NCBI GenBank assembly: GCA_002221725.1
Contig: NJFT01000074.1
Coordinates: 107,880-171,879, forward strand
Length of the DNA stretch: 64,000 nucleotides
Reading direction: 5' to 3'
DNA from: Scedosporium boydii
Taxonomy: Eukaryota; Ascomycota; Sordariomycetes; Microascales; Microascaceae
Part shown: piece after piece, positions 1 to 9,672 of the stretch
Position numbering within the stretch: the first letter of the stretch is position 1
How the letters are laid out: each line of letters starts with the position of its first letter
Notes under the pieces: model-generated
Database searches by the model: none
Seen by the model: the letters and a program-made list of their open reading frames with translations, nothing else
Told to the model about the DNA's origin: nothing
Program-made: the position numbers and the translations under genes

Positions 1-940
1 CATTAATAGATTGTGGCGGTGGCGGATTATCTCTGACGATGAACGCTCCCTGTCTTCTTGTCCAGAAGCAGGTGTCTTTGGGGAAAGCACAACGAATGAC
101 CCTCATAATCTGAGAAAAAGGGACCTGAGTGATGGACACTACGTTGTTCTAGAAATAGAACAACATGGCAAGGGAGCCAAACGAAAGGTTGCCCCGTGGG
201 AATCTACGGCATAGCGGATGCTCGCGGGACATGGTGTACCAGATTTACAAATGTATGCGGATAACGAGCACTAAGATGATGTTGGATCTTCTTAGCACAC
301 ACCGGGACACACAACCTCCAAAGGAAAGAAGCTAACCACGAATTGCGCAGGATCAGTTCGGGTCTACAGTCTGGGATGTATAGAAATATATATTTCTTCT
401 CACGAATGGTCTGTTGATTGGCCACCACGAATGTGAAATCAGTCAAGTCGCTCCTCTGAGACAGGCTCACCGAGATTGATTTTGAAGACAACATGAGAAC
501 TTTTCATGGTTCACATGTTGCAGGAACCCGACAAATCATTGATTACCCTGCGGTTGAGGACCTCCTTCAAGATACCGTTTCCCCCATGAAGGACATCGTC
601 CGCCCTAAGAAACCGGTTGAGTCCATCGGCCATGGTCGGTTACATGCCCCCAACAGGGACAAGCCTAGGGCCTAGACGAGATTGTGGTCTCGCTTTTGGC
701 CATCACAATGTATCAGCATTGTAGCTTAGTGCTGCCTTGATTGGACGGCGCCGACCTCGATATGTGTTGGAACCAGCATTTAAGTCTGGGGTGACCTTGA
801 TTGGAAGACACTACTCAGTCTTGCTACCCGTGGATGTATGTGTTCGTCCTCCTGCCAGACCTTATGGGTCGAAGCTGAAAAAGGCGTGGCAGAAGGCATT
901 TGTTCGACCCATTTCCTCGACCTTGACCTCTTCTAACTTT

Positions 941-972
<32 letters not shown>

Positions 973-1218
973 ACAGGGCCCCAAAAGAAAAGGGGAAGTG
1001 GTTGGTTCGATGTTTCACGCCGGGGTCTGAGAAGACTGTAAAGGGAGAGGAGACCATCTCCATTCGTCGTTCAGCCTGACTCATCACCCGCATCGCATTA
1101 GATGTTGGTCCAGCACTTACAGTTTATGTGACAGCTACAAATCCATCATGACTTGGCAGCCCCGCGTTAGAATTGATTCTTCCTTTCGCTGTTATACAAG
1201 GGCTGGACTTGCGACCAG
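1..1218. other. No gene seen (window start to first gene)
   Basis: Only short unconvincing frames are present. The one notable element is a run of 26 A residues at 945-970, preceded by a TTTATTT stretch. The last few hundred bases presumably hold the promoter of the gene starting at 1219, but no clear TATA box was identified. Confidence 0.5.
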
Positions 1219-2332
1219 ATGGAGCCCCTTGGCATCCCTTACCTCACTCAGAGAGCCCAAGAGCTCACACTCGACGAGTTGCTTTCTGCGAGGAAGGCAG
1301 TAGGATATTGCACTCCAGAAGGGTGGGGGATTACGGGCTACGTATATCCGCTCAACAATCCAATTTTCTACGTCAAGTATGGAAACCGAGTAAAGGCGGA
1401 GGTGCTTGCCCAGGCCCGGACGCAGCAGTTTGCATTCGACAATCTCGAGAAGATACCAGAGGAGGAGAGGAAAGGTATCCATATACCCAGAATCTTTCGC
1501 ATCCTCGACAAGCAAGGAGGGATCTTCGTCATTATGGAACTGGTTAACGGCAAGAGACTTGACGATGTTGGTAAAGCTGTTGAGAGCTTTTACAAGAACG
1601 ACGAGATTTGGCGCCCGTACTTTGATAAAATTGCTCAAGCACTCGGACTCTTTCTATCATTCCCAGTTCCACCAGACGCCAAACCGGGTCCATGCGGTTG
1701 GGGTATAATCAAACATGTGTTCTTCAAAGATCATGAGGCGGCAGTCCGGTATGAGTCCGTCGACGAAGTGGAAGAGCACATCAACAACGTGAGTCTCAGA
1801 GATCCAAACACCTACTAGCCCTTCACGTTTACTTCCTTGGGACTGACCTCGGGAGGAAGCTCGCCACATGGTTCATCAAAGATTATCCCAGAGGCACCTT
1901 GGAAAGGGAGCTGCACCTCGTATTCGCCGATTCGCAGCAAGGGAATTTCATGTTCACAGATACCGGTGAATTATATGTCATTGGTTTCGAGCATGCTTCA
2001 TTTCTACCACTGAGCTTTATGACCTTTGCTATTCGCCGTCCGTCATTAATATCCATGACCGTCACCAAGCGCATTAGGGACCAGTTTGAAGACCTCCCAG
2101 TGGAGAACCTCGAGGTGATGACGAGGGCTTCTAGTCTCATGTTTAGAAGTGGCTTTAAATTCTGTGAGTCTCAGAAATTAACCTGAGGTTGCTGAGACGG
2201 CATGATAGAACAAGGCCTAAACAGCGTTTCTTTCTAGGTCTCCCTGAACCTGCCCTGAAGCGACTGGAGGCTTCTCGAGTTTTACGACGGCAGGAATATC
2301 AACGGAATAGGGGCGTTTCTGGAGGATCATGA
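1219..2332 (+). CDS. Divergent APH/phosphotransferase-fold protein, probable pseudokinase
   Basis: Three exons fit: 1219-1788, 1860-2163 and 2238-2332, giving about 322 aa. Intron 1 (1789-1859) is GTGAGT...AAG with an ACTGAC branch site at 1842-1847; intron 2 (2164-2237) is GTGAGT...TTTCTAG. Phases join without stops. The fold resembles fungal aminoglycoside-phosphotransferase-like proteins: an N-lobe-like part with a VIMELVNGKRL segment, then the catalytic-loop equivalent FADSQQGNFMF (about residues 212-222) and the metal-loop equivalent YVIGFEHASFLPLSF (about 229-243). From my knowledge of the family, the loop histidine is normally already replaced and the second motif normally has IDFE. 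Here that Asp is Gly, so catalysis is doubtful. Substrate and role are unknown. The family call is moderately sure and the exon model good; function is inference. Confidence 0.7.
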
Positions 2333-2855
2333 TTGGGTTTTGGCGTTGTGGGAATAGGTTCCGGATCCCCTACCACTTTGGTTCGTTTTCTTTTTCTTTT
2401 TCTTTACAAGCAGTAATATATGATCTTCCAGATCTTAATTAGCGTGCGGGGAGTATGGTGTTATTGGGTCGAGCTCTATATGTTTACCATCTCCAGAAAT
2501 AAAATCTCAGTTCCCATCATTCGAATAATTGCGCAGTTCAATGGGCTTCGAGTTCACCTCGGGAACTCACTTTGAGCAAGGCGACAAGTGAAGAATTGGC
2601 GCTACGAGCCTCGCACTTTGGATCTCCACAGGAATGCATAGAGGGAAGCTGCGCTGGGATTTTGCGCCTGCCCCAGACCATTGCGCAACAGACGTGGATG
2701 GAGCCTTCCCTCCAAATTTACGAGGTACATGTGATCGTGGAGAAAGAGCGAAAATGGAAACAACTAGTTTGGCCAAGGTGATCTGGATGGCAGAGGTTGT
2801 CGAATTTCTATTACCTACCTAGACCGCTAGGAATCTCACCATAAAATGGTTCAAG
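2333..2855. other. Intergenic region, no gene seen
   Basis: Short spacer between two plus-strand genes. It must contain the 3' end of the first gene and the leader of the next. A T-rich patch (TTTCTTTTTCTTTTTC) lies near 2388-2404. No other feature is supported. Confidence 0.5.
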
Positions 2856-4310
2856 ATGAACTGGACAGAAGGGAATCTAGCCCGCCACACTCGCGGCCGC
2901 GGGCACACTCGAGACCTCACACGCCAGCGCCAGAACTTTGCCAGTGCTCGCAGGGCCCAGGCTCTTCGGTCGACTCCGGGGGCTTCTAACAAACCCGCAA
3001 GAGGGCCAGCCGAGGAAATAAAATCGTCGTTCTTCCGTGATAGCTGCCTCCCATCGAAGGATCGGCCGCAGGAGGATAACCACGTCCGCAAGCCAAGTAA
3101 TACCGGGGAAACTACACCCATTCTCACGGCAGCCCTCGAAAAGGCCCTCCAGCGAGATACCAATAAACGGAAGCGAGGCTTGGAGAGAGGGCAGAGAAAT
3201 GATGATGATCTGGAAGCCAAGCGGCGACGACTCCTAGCGATGCCAGATTGGGCGGGCCTCGAGATGCAAGAAGAAATCGAGCGACTGCAGACACTATCCG
3301 GTCGGCGTTGGGATCAATCGGCAGTCGAGCGAGGAGGAGACATACCATCTCACTTGATGACATCACAACAAACTTGGAGAAGAGGCAAGAATAAGACCCC
3401 ACCTGCTCAAGAGGAGGTGGCACCAGGAGGAGGATCTTGTGCTCCACGACTTCACCATCCAAGACCTATTCGTCAGGCAGGCCAACAGCTCGTAAAGGAG
3501 CTCGAGTCGTCGACGGGAATAATAAGATCAAGTGTTGAGAGAGGGGAAAAGGATGACGATAATCTGCTACCTCTCTGCGACGAGTTGCCTGATGTGACGG
3601 TGAGGCTTGATTATCTAGAAGATTCGAGTGTTGCTGAATACCATGCACCTTCCGTGGCTGGAGGCAGAGGCACGGGACATGTAGTGCACGATGCGGAGAG
3701 CGAGAGTGTCATTGACGAGGAGCGTGGGAGTATCCCGAGTAGAGATATTGGTCGTGGGGAAAGGGTCCGGACGGCGCCGGATAGACGTTCCCTGGAGAAA
3801 GACGACGTTCCAAGACCTCCCTTGTCGGAGTCTGATGACGTCAGTTTGACTGCTCTGTTATCCGACGACGATAGTACCTCTGCCGACGAGAAACTGCGAC
3901 CGGATCCGAAAGATACAGTAGGAGATTCCTTTTCACGATCGAGTGTGCGTGGCCTGGGTAACGCCTCTTCAAAAGCAGGTGGCCACCGGGCCCATGACGA
4001 CAAGAAAGTAGACGACACAAAGAAAAACCATCAAGTCGTCGGGAGGGGAGACAACACTCGTGGCCCCCAGCTACTAAAGGAAGCCGAGGACGAATGGCTC
4101 AACTTCATCTTCAACGGCGACGGTGCCGACGAGGCGCGAAAGCGAGCCTTTGACATAGCGAAGCAAGACGCGGCGCGGCTGCTCGCCCCATCCCTACCGT
4201 CTTCCAGCGGAGGCGAAACGGCCGAGTCGGCTCCGGGGGATTCGGACGCCGGGGCTACATGTGGGACGGATGGCCATCCCGATCCGGATGATCTACTCTC
4301 GGAGGCGTAG
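2856..4310 (+). CDS. Intronless hypothetical protein, 484 aa, charged and disordered
   Basis: A single open frame starts at ATG 2856 and ends at TAG 4308-4310. I do not recognise a named family. The N-terminus carries a compact basic motif, MNWTEGNLARHTRGRG, followed by RQRQNFASARR. Many fungal proteins of unknown function begin with a similar W-T-E-G-x-L-x-R-H-x-R-G stretch (family knowledge, not searched). The middle is low-complexity, rich in D, E, R, S and K, with no membrane segment or signal peptide. Near the C-terminus a second ordered-looking block, DEWLNFIFNGDG followed by a basic/acidic helix (about residues 412-445), also looks conserved. This suggests short terminal interaction motifs joined by a disordered linker, possibly in the nucleus given the basic clusters. 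Codon usage looks coding across the whole frame. Function is unknown. Confidence 0.7.
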   Translation: MNWTEGNLARHTRGRGHTRDLTRQRQNFASARRAQALRSTPGASNKPARGPAEEIKSSFFRDSCLPSKDRPQEDNHVRKPSNTGETTPILTAALEKALQRDTNKRKRGLERGQRNDDDLEAKRRRLLAMPDWAGLEMQEEIERLQTLSGRRWDQSAVERGGDIPSHLMTSQQTWRRGKNKTPPAQEEVAPGGGSCAPRLHHPRPIRQAGQQLVKELESSTGIIRSSVERGEKDDDNLLPLCDELPDVTVRLDYLEDSSVAEYHAPSVAGGRGTGHVVHDAESESVIDEERGSIPSRDIGRGERVRTAPDRRSLEKDDVPRPPLSESDDVSLTALLSDDDSTSADEKLRPDPKDTVGDSFSRSSVRGLGNASSKAGGHRAHDDKKVDDTKKNHQVVGRGDNTRGPQLLKEAEDEWLNFIFNGDGADEARKRAFDIAKQDAARLLAPSLPSSSGGETAESAPGDSDAGATCGTDGHPDPDDLLSEA

Positions 4311-5214
4311 TCGAGAATTACTTCCTCCACTAACATCTATGGGAATTTGTCCTTTGTGCCTGGTAGATCGGACGAAAGACCGTGGGGAATGCATACCGTG
4401 TACTTTGCGTATAGATACATCGGGTTTGCCTGCGTTTATCGAAGCTAACCCGATACTTTCGGCCATTTTGTTTCTGGCGGGAAAGCTTGTTAGTCAATGT
4501 TTTTGTTCTGGAAGTTTCGTTTGTCGAGTTTATAGTGGCGTGGTTATAACGTGGTTTATCTTATTCGGCGGACAGTAGCCGTTCTTGGCCTTCTTGCCGC
4601 CACCGAGGTATATGTGGCTTTACTTTGGCGGCTCGGTGAAGAACTTAGGTGTCTAGAAGTTCGGTGAGATGGATCCCGAGTTGCTTAGGAACGGATCGGA
4701 TCTACGGTTCGGAGAGGTGGAGTTGTTCCCGGATCGATACCATCTCGGGGGGGTGACTGTAGCAAGAGGAGCACCTCGGGTCTTCATCTTCATGTGCTAG
4801 GTGAGACAAACTCTAGATCTTATCTTGACGAGAGCTCAGAGAAGGTTAGCCAAGAAAACCTTCCACAGATGCTGTGGGTTAAACCTCTGGCTAGTATCGT
4901 CAGTGTCTACAGCTGAGCTTGGGGCATGAAACTGAGGCTCCCTCCATGGCCTACTTCATCAATCTGCTCATGTTCAAGGACGAGGCTCAGATCTCCATCT
5001 TGTAATCCAGGCAAACTATCCACGAGACCGGCCGTCTCGAACCCCAGGAGCCGTTTACGACTTATACCAAAATCGAAAGGCGATGGATTTGTTCCTTTTC
5101 CTCTTGCTGTACCACGTAGACCCATAAAAAAAGAAGAAAAAAAAAAAGAGAGAAGAATGAGAGGAAAAAAAAAAAGAAATCGATGTGCCTTCTTTGAAGG
5201 CGCATTGGGATTTG
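4311..5214. other. Intergenic region, no gene seen
   Basis: Spacer between the 484-aa gene and the tRNA. Near 5127-5175 it is A/G-rich with several runs of A. No coding frame with introns could be supported. Confidence 0.5.
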
Positions 5215-5287
5215 AGCCCAATGCGGGGGTCGAACCCGCAGCCTTGAGATTAAGAGTCTCACGCTCTACCGATTGAGCTAACCGGGC
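5215..5287 (-). tRNA. tRNA-Lys (anticodon CTT)
   Basis: On the minus strand a 73-nt cloverleaf fits, beginning GCCCGGTTAGCTCAATCGG. The 7-bp acceptor stem is GCCCGGT with ATTGGGC (two G-T pairs). The D arm contains TAGCTCA and the T arm contains GGTTCGACCCC. The anticodon stem GAGA/TCTC encloses the 7-nt loop CTCTTAA; the anticodon CTT lies at 5252-5254, so the gene decodes AAG lysine codons. No intron is needed. The base after the acceptor stem is T on the tRNA strand, where eukaryotic tRNA-Lys usually has G, so this position is worth noting. Internal A and B boxes match consensus. Confidence 0.93.
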
Positions 5288-6075
5288 AGGCTTGTGGTGT
5301 TTTGTGTTTAGCTTCCTCCCTGGTGGGGATTTTCATCGATGTGGTGGGATCGTTTCAACGGAAAACGCTGAGCATCACGATGTAAGACTCTAGAAGCCGG
5401 CCTCACCAAGGGATGGAATGTAAGGAGAAAACATCCGAGGCTTCACGCAAAACGAGTTCGTGAACACAAAGAGACAAAACCCTCAAAAAAGGGCCAAAAA
5501 TATAAAATGTATTTCTTCTCTCCTTAAATGCACTTCACCCGTACCACTCCACAGGCCAGCACATCATATCACCTCCTCTCCTCTCCCCAACAAGGGTCTG
5601 CGACTTAAATAGATGTAGACTGCAGTTCCACACCTGCATCGCCTTCTCCAGTCTCGCACTCAAAAGCTTCCTCTCCCCAAGAATCCGTCCTTCTCTTCCT
5701 CCTCCTCCTCCTCCTCCCACCTCCCCCGGTCAAAATATGTATGTATAACAATCACTGTATTTTTTTGTATCTTTCATCCATCTTGATCTTGTCTGTCCTA
5801 AAACACCCTGCTTCGCCATCCTTGAAGAACACGAACAGAAAAAAAAGGGGAGCAGGAGAAAAGATGAGAAAGAAGGAAGACGACACCCATCCCCACCATC
5901 TCAACCCCTAAATTCTCGAGGGCTCACAACACGTGGAGGAAAGAATGTACTGGAGAGGAGGGTGAAACGAAAAAAAAATCTAGGGCGGAAAGATAGACGA
6001 GACACGAGGCTGTGTAGCAGTAGGCAAAAGAAAAAGAAAAAAGAAAAACTTGTTGAAGCCAGAGAACGCAAGAAT
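5288..6075. other. 3' flank of the RING-protein gene and tRNA upstream region
   Basis: No coding frame is supported. The stretch contains purine-rich and CT-rich runs typical of fungal untranslated sequence, including CTCCTCCTC repeats near 5697-5717. It presumably holds the 3' untranslated region of the minus-strand gene ending at 6076. Confidence 0.5.
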
Positions 6076-8181
6076 CTAAAGACCTCTCCTTCCACCCGTA
6101 CTCATGAGCGTAATCTTCTGCTTCTTCTTCTTCTTTCCCTTGCCGCCGCCATTAACATGCCCCTGACCCTGCCCATCCACGGCTCCGGGCCCTGCACCGT
6201 TTGTGGCACCCAAGGCGGCGCCCACATCCTCCACGCCAAGAGCCTCCAGCTGCGCCGCTATCGACGCGTCGGCGAGGATATCCGCGTCCTTCAACCACCC
6301 GTCGTCAACCGCATCCCTCTCCGTTCCCGTCATCGTCGGCGACGGCGGGAGCTGCACGGCGGGCGTACCCCATACAGTTCTAGCCGTAGAGGGACTCGTC
6401 GACAAATTCGCCAACTGCGCAAACCCAGCCCTAGGCTCAGGAGGCGTCGTCGAAGCCGCTGTCGCACCACCACCAACCCCAAGGGGCAAAAAGTCTGCAT
6501 CCGAAAAGTCCACCTTAGTGGGCTCACCATCGTCATGCCTAATCGACATCGGCTCATATCGCGGAATCGTCTTCTGAATCGCCGCAGCCTCAATCCTCTC
6601 GGCCTGCTGCCTCAGCTTCTCCTCCTGACTAGCTTTATCTCGGTTGCGCTTCCTACGCTTCTCGATTTCGTCGGCGAACTGCTCGAGGATCTCGCCGGGC
6701 ACGATGTCGGTCCAGTCGCACTCGAGGAAGCTGATGAGGCAGCCGCGCGGCAGGTGGCCGAGGTACTTTGCCCGCCGTCGCATCGCGTCGTCTACTACGT
6801 GGCCCGTCGAGATGTGCTCGACGCGAGGTAGGAGGGTGCACGGGAACAGCGAGAAGTCGCCGTATTTCGTCTTGAGGATGCGGATATCTAGGGGCGAGAG
6901 GTAGAGGTGTGGCGGGGCGCTGTAGAAAAAGAAGTCGGGACCCGCCGCCTGCTTCCCGCGACCCTTGGGGCCAGACGGGACGTTGGCGTGATCTTGGTGA
7001 TGGTGGTGGTTGTCCTCGTCAGATACTCCACCGGGGGGTGTGGTTGGGTGGTCCTGTTTTCCAAGGTCCTTGATGGCTTCCTTCGCATTCTGGATGGCCT
7101 TAATCGCTTTCTGTGTCCACTCGCCGTCGGACCCAAACATGCACTCGTCCTCCTTCTCCTGCTTCTCGAGGGCCGCAATCTCCTCATCGTACTGGACAAC
7201 CATGTACGCTCCATTCGCCTTCATCACGCGGCCGTAGTCCATGACGTTCGCCGCATACTGCCACGGTATATCGTCTCCCACGTCCAAAACCTCGGTGCCG
7301 CCTTCCCGCGGCATGGCTAACGTCGAAGAGGCGCTCCTCACCATCAGTCGAAGAACGACATCGTCGCCCGGACGCGGCAGCGGGCTCTCCTGGCCGGCGT
7401 AGAACCGCACGGGCCGAACGTCTGAAAGCTGAATCCTGTCCTCGCAAATCGGACACTTCCTCCATCGCCTCTTATGTGGCGGGATATGCGAGTCTACGTC
7501 CTCGTTTGTTTCCGAGTGGTGGTAACGGATCAAGCATGGGAGACAGAATATGTGACCGCACTGCGCCATGCGTGGCGCTACGGGATCCGACAGGCATATC
7601 GGGCAGGAAGTCGTCTGTGACTGTGACGAGGCAATGACCTGCAGCACATTGGCCCAGTCGATTTGCGCATCGGGGTCACTGGCGATCGTGGAGTACAATC
7701 CCTCGGGGGACACGATGAAGCGGTAGTTGGCCCGGACGTATCTCTGCTTGTCGGCTGGGCGATATCCCGAACCCCAATGCGGATTCCTTCGATACGTCCG
7801 AGCAAACGTATGGTAGTTATCCATGCCGGGAACGAGCATGGGAGCGTGGTAGTTATCGAGAAGGTGGGTGATGGACGTCTGACCCCGGCGGGAGGTGCCG
7901 TTGCCGAAAGTGTGCGAGTGAGTCATGGCGAAGTCGTCGTCCTCGATGACGGCGGCGGCGGATCGTCCGGCTCTGCGCTGGTTCCTGTGCTGCTTTCTTG
8001 CTATCTGGGACTTCCTTGGCGCCGCGTTGGCCTGGACAAACGAAGGCGACTGGACGGGCCGGCGGGATTCGAAACTCGATGTCGTTGGTCCGGGTTGGGG
8101 AGAAGGCGAAGATTGGGGAAGGGATTTTCCCAGGTTCGACAGGTTCGATGACATTGTTCGCGAAGAACAGGGGGCAACCAT
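6076..8181 (-). CDS. mag2: RING-finger E3 ubiquitin ligase, Mag2/RNF10 family
   Basis: One exon encodes 701 aa. A C3HC4 RING lies at residues 193-246 with ligands C193, C196, C208, H210, C213, C216, C243 and C246 (CPICLSDP ... CGHIFCLPCL ... CPIC). The preceding block containing LLDNYHAP, RRNPHWGSGYRP and YRFIVSP, and the downstream acidic region, match my picture of the RNF10/Mag2 family. Members of that family ubiquitinate small-subunit ribosomal proteins such as uS3 in ribosome quality control and act in the cytoplasm. The C-terminus ends in a lysine-rich tail (KGKKKKKQK). A second in-frame ATG nine codons in (8154, MSSNLSNLG) may be the true start. A His-rich run and proline-rich parts look disordered. 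No introns are required. The RING is certain and the family assignment likely. Confidence 0.85.
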   Translation of the reverse strand: MVAPCSSRTMSSNLSNLGKSLPQSSPSPQPGPTTSSFESRRPVQSPSFVQANAAPRKSQIARKQHRNQRRAGRSAAAVIEDDDFAMTHSHTFGNGTSRRGQTSITHLLDNYHAPMLVPGMDNYHTFARTYRRNPHWGSGYRPADKQRYVRANYRFIVSPEGLYSTIASDPDAQIDWANVLQVIASSQSQTTSCPICLSDPVAPRMAQCGHIFCLPCLIRYHHSETNEDVDSHIPPHKRRWRKCPICEDRIQLSDVRPVRFYAGQESPLPRPGDDVVLRLMVRSASSTLAMPREGGTEVLDVGDDIPWQYAANVMDYGRVMKANGAYMVVQYDEEIAALEKQEKEDECMFGSDGEWTQKAIKAIQNAKEAIKDLGKQDHPTTPPGGVSDEDNHHHHQDHANVPSGPKGRGKQAAGPDFFFYSAPPHLYLSPLDIRILKTKYGDFSLFPCTLLPRVEHISTGHVVDDAMRRRAKYLGHLPRGCLISFLECDWTDIVPGEILEQFADEIEKRRKRNRDKASQEEKLRQQAERIEAAAIQKTIPRYEPMSIRHDDGEPTKVDFSDADFLPLGVGGGATAASTTPPEPRAGFAQLANLSTSPSTARTVWGTPAVQLPPSPTMTGTERDAVDDGWLKDADILADASIAAQLEALGVEDVGAALGATNGAGPGAVDGQGQGHVNGGGKGKKKKKQKITLMSTGGRRGL

Positions 8182-9672
8182 CCAGCGAACCAGCTCGAGC
8201 AGCGACGATGGTTGGAGGTGGCGGTTTCGGAACGCTGGATTTTGAAAAGGCGAGACGCGTCAAAGTCGTGGTGCCACTCGAGGCTCGAGTGTCCGGAAAA
8301 CAATGCCCCTTTCGAAGACGAAGGCCTCAGGAAAACCGGAGTTTCAGTATTTCAGCAGTCTCCTGTTCCCTGTACTACCCGTCTCTCGCGGGCCCTAGGT
8401 TATATACACTCCACGCTGTTCGATCCGAATTTAGAGGCCAGCTCCCGAACATCCAGCCAAGTATTAGCGAAGGACCGAGAAGTCGAATGAACGGAATCGG
8501 CGTCGGAGGAAAAAGGGAAATCCGTCCCCTTTGTCTTTTTTTCCTCGCACTCGTTTGTATCTCCGGAATGGACCGACGATTCAAGTCGTGACTGGCTCTT
8601 TCCGAACGCACCAGGACCGGTTACGTGACCAACTCGCAGTCAAGGACAACGGAACAAAAAAAGAGAAAAAAGAGGAATGCTGTCACGAAACCCAGCCCAC
8701 CATGATTCGAGACTTCCAGTTCTGGAACTCCCGAAGATGGGGATGGAGAATTGCAATGTTCTAGATGGAGGGGAGGCGAAGCATAAGAGATGTGGTAGAG
8801 GGGGGGATTTAGGAGGAACAAACGAGCTCTAGGTTGATGGGAGCAGGGGAGGGGAAGAACAGGAACAAGGAAGCCAAAATGGCTTTGGAGGTTATGGGCT
8901 CGTTAACTGTAGGGATACGGAAGAGAACGTGGAGGGTTTGATAGGATGGACAGAGTCTGTGATGGTCTTGATGTGTCTGACGCTGGATCGAAGCAGCTAA
9001 AGTGAATGCTTACGGAAGTCACATGTGGCGATCTTGGTGACTAATTAACGAAACGGATTTTGGCTAAACCGTATCTGGAACCTACGTAAACTACGCAATT
9101 AAAAACGGAGACGTGTCTCGAACCGTCTTGGCTGAGAGTCATTGGACAAATGAATGGCACCACTTCAAACACATGAATCAAACAAGCACGCCAGACAAGT
9201 GATCGTCTCAATCACCTGGGCCGTATTCGTGCCATTCTGGCGAGCTCTTCGACAACTTGGGGGAAACGGGAGGCTTCACTGGGAATACGGACAGGTCTTG
9301 TCAGGTCGACCAATATCATCGCCAAATCAATATCAAGCTCAAGCTCTGGCAAACTCCTCTTGCCATGCGGGATAGTTTGTATGTTGCAAGGCATCAAGGT
9401 ACTTCTCAAGCAAAATAAGAAAACACTGGTGGAATAATCAATTGTTACAAACCAAAGCCCGCCGGGGCATCCATCCACTTCGCCGGAATACATCGATTGC
9501 TCCATGTTGTCTCTCGCGAAAAGCCAAAGCCACCAACTTCCGCCCATACCATGTTTATCCGCTTCCTCCACGACCGTTGTAAATCATTAATGTTACAGCT
9601 CAGGAAAAAAAAGGACCCAAGAAAATGCTATCGATGTTGGAAAAAAAGAGAAAAGAAAGGAGTATCGAGGCA
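8182..9672. other. Intergenic region between two minus-strand genes
   Basis: It contains the promoter of the RING gene (high-coordinate side of 8181) and the 3' flank of the NASP-like gene. Short frames here do not resemble proteins and no splice-joined model was convincing. Confidence 0.5.
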
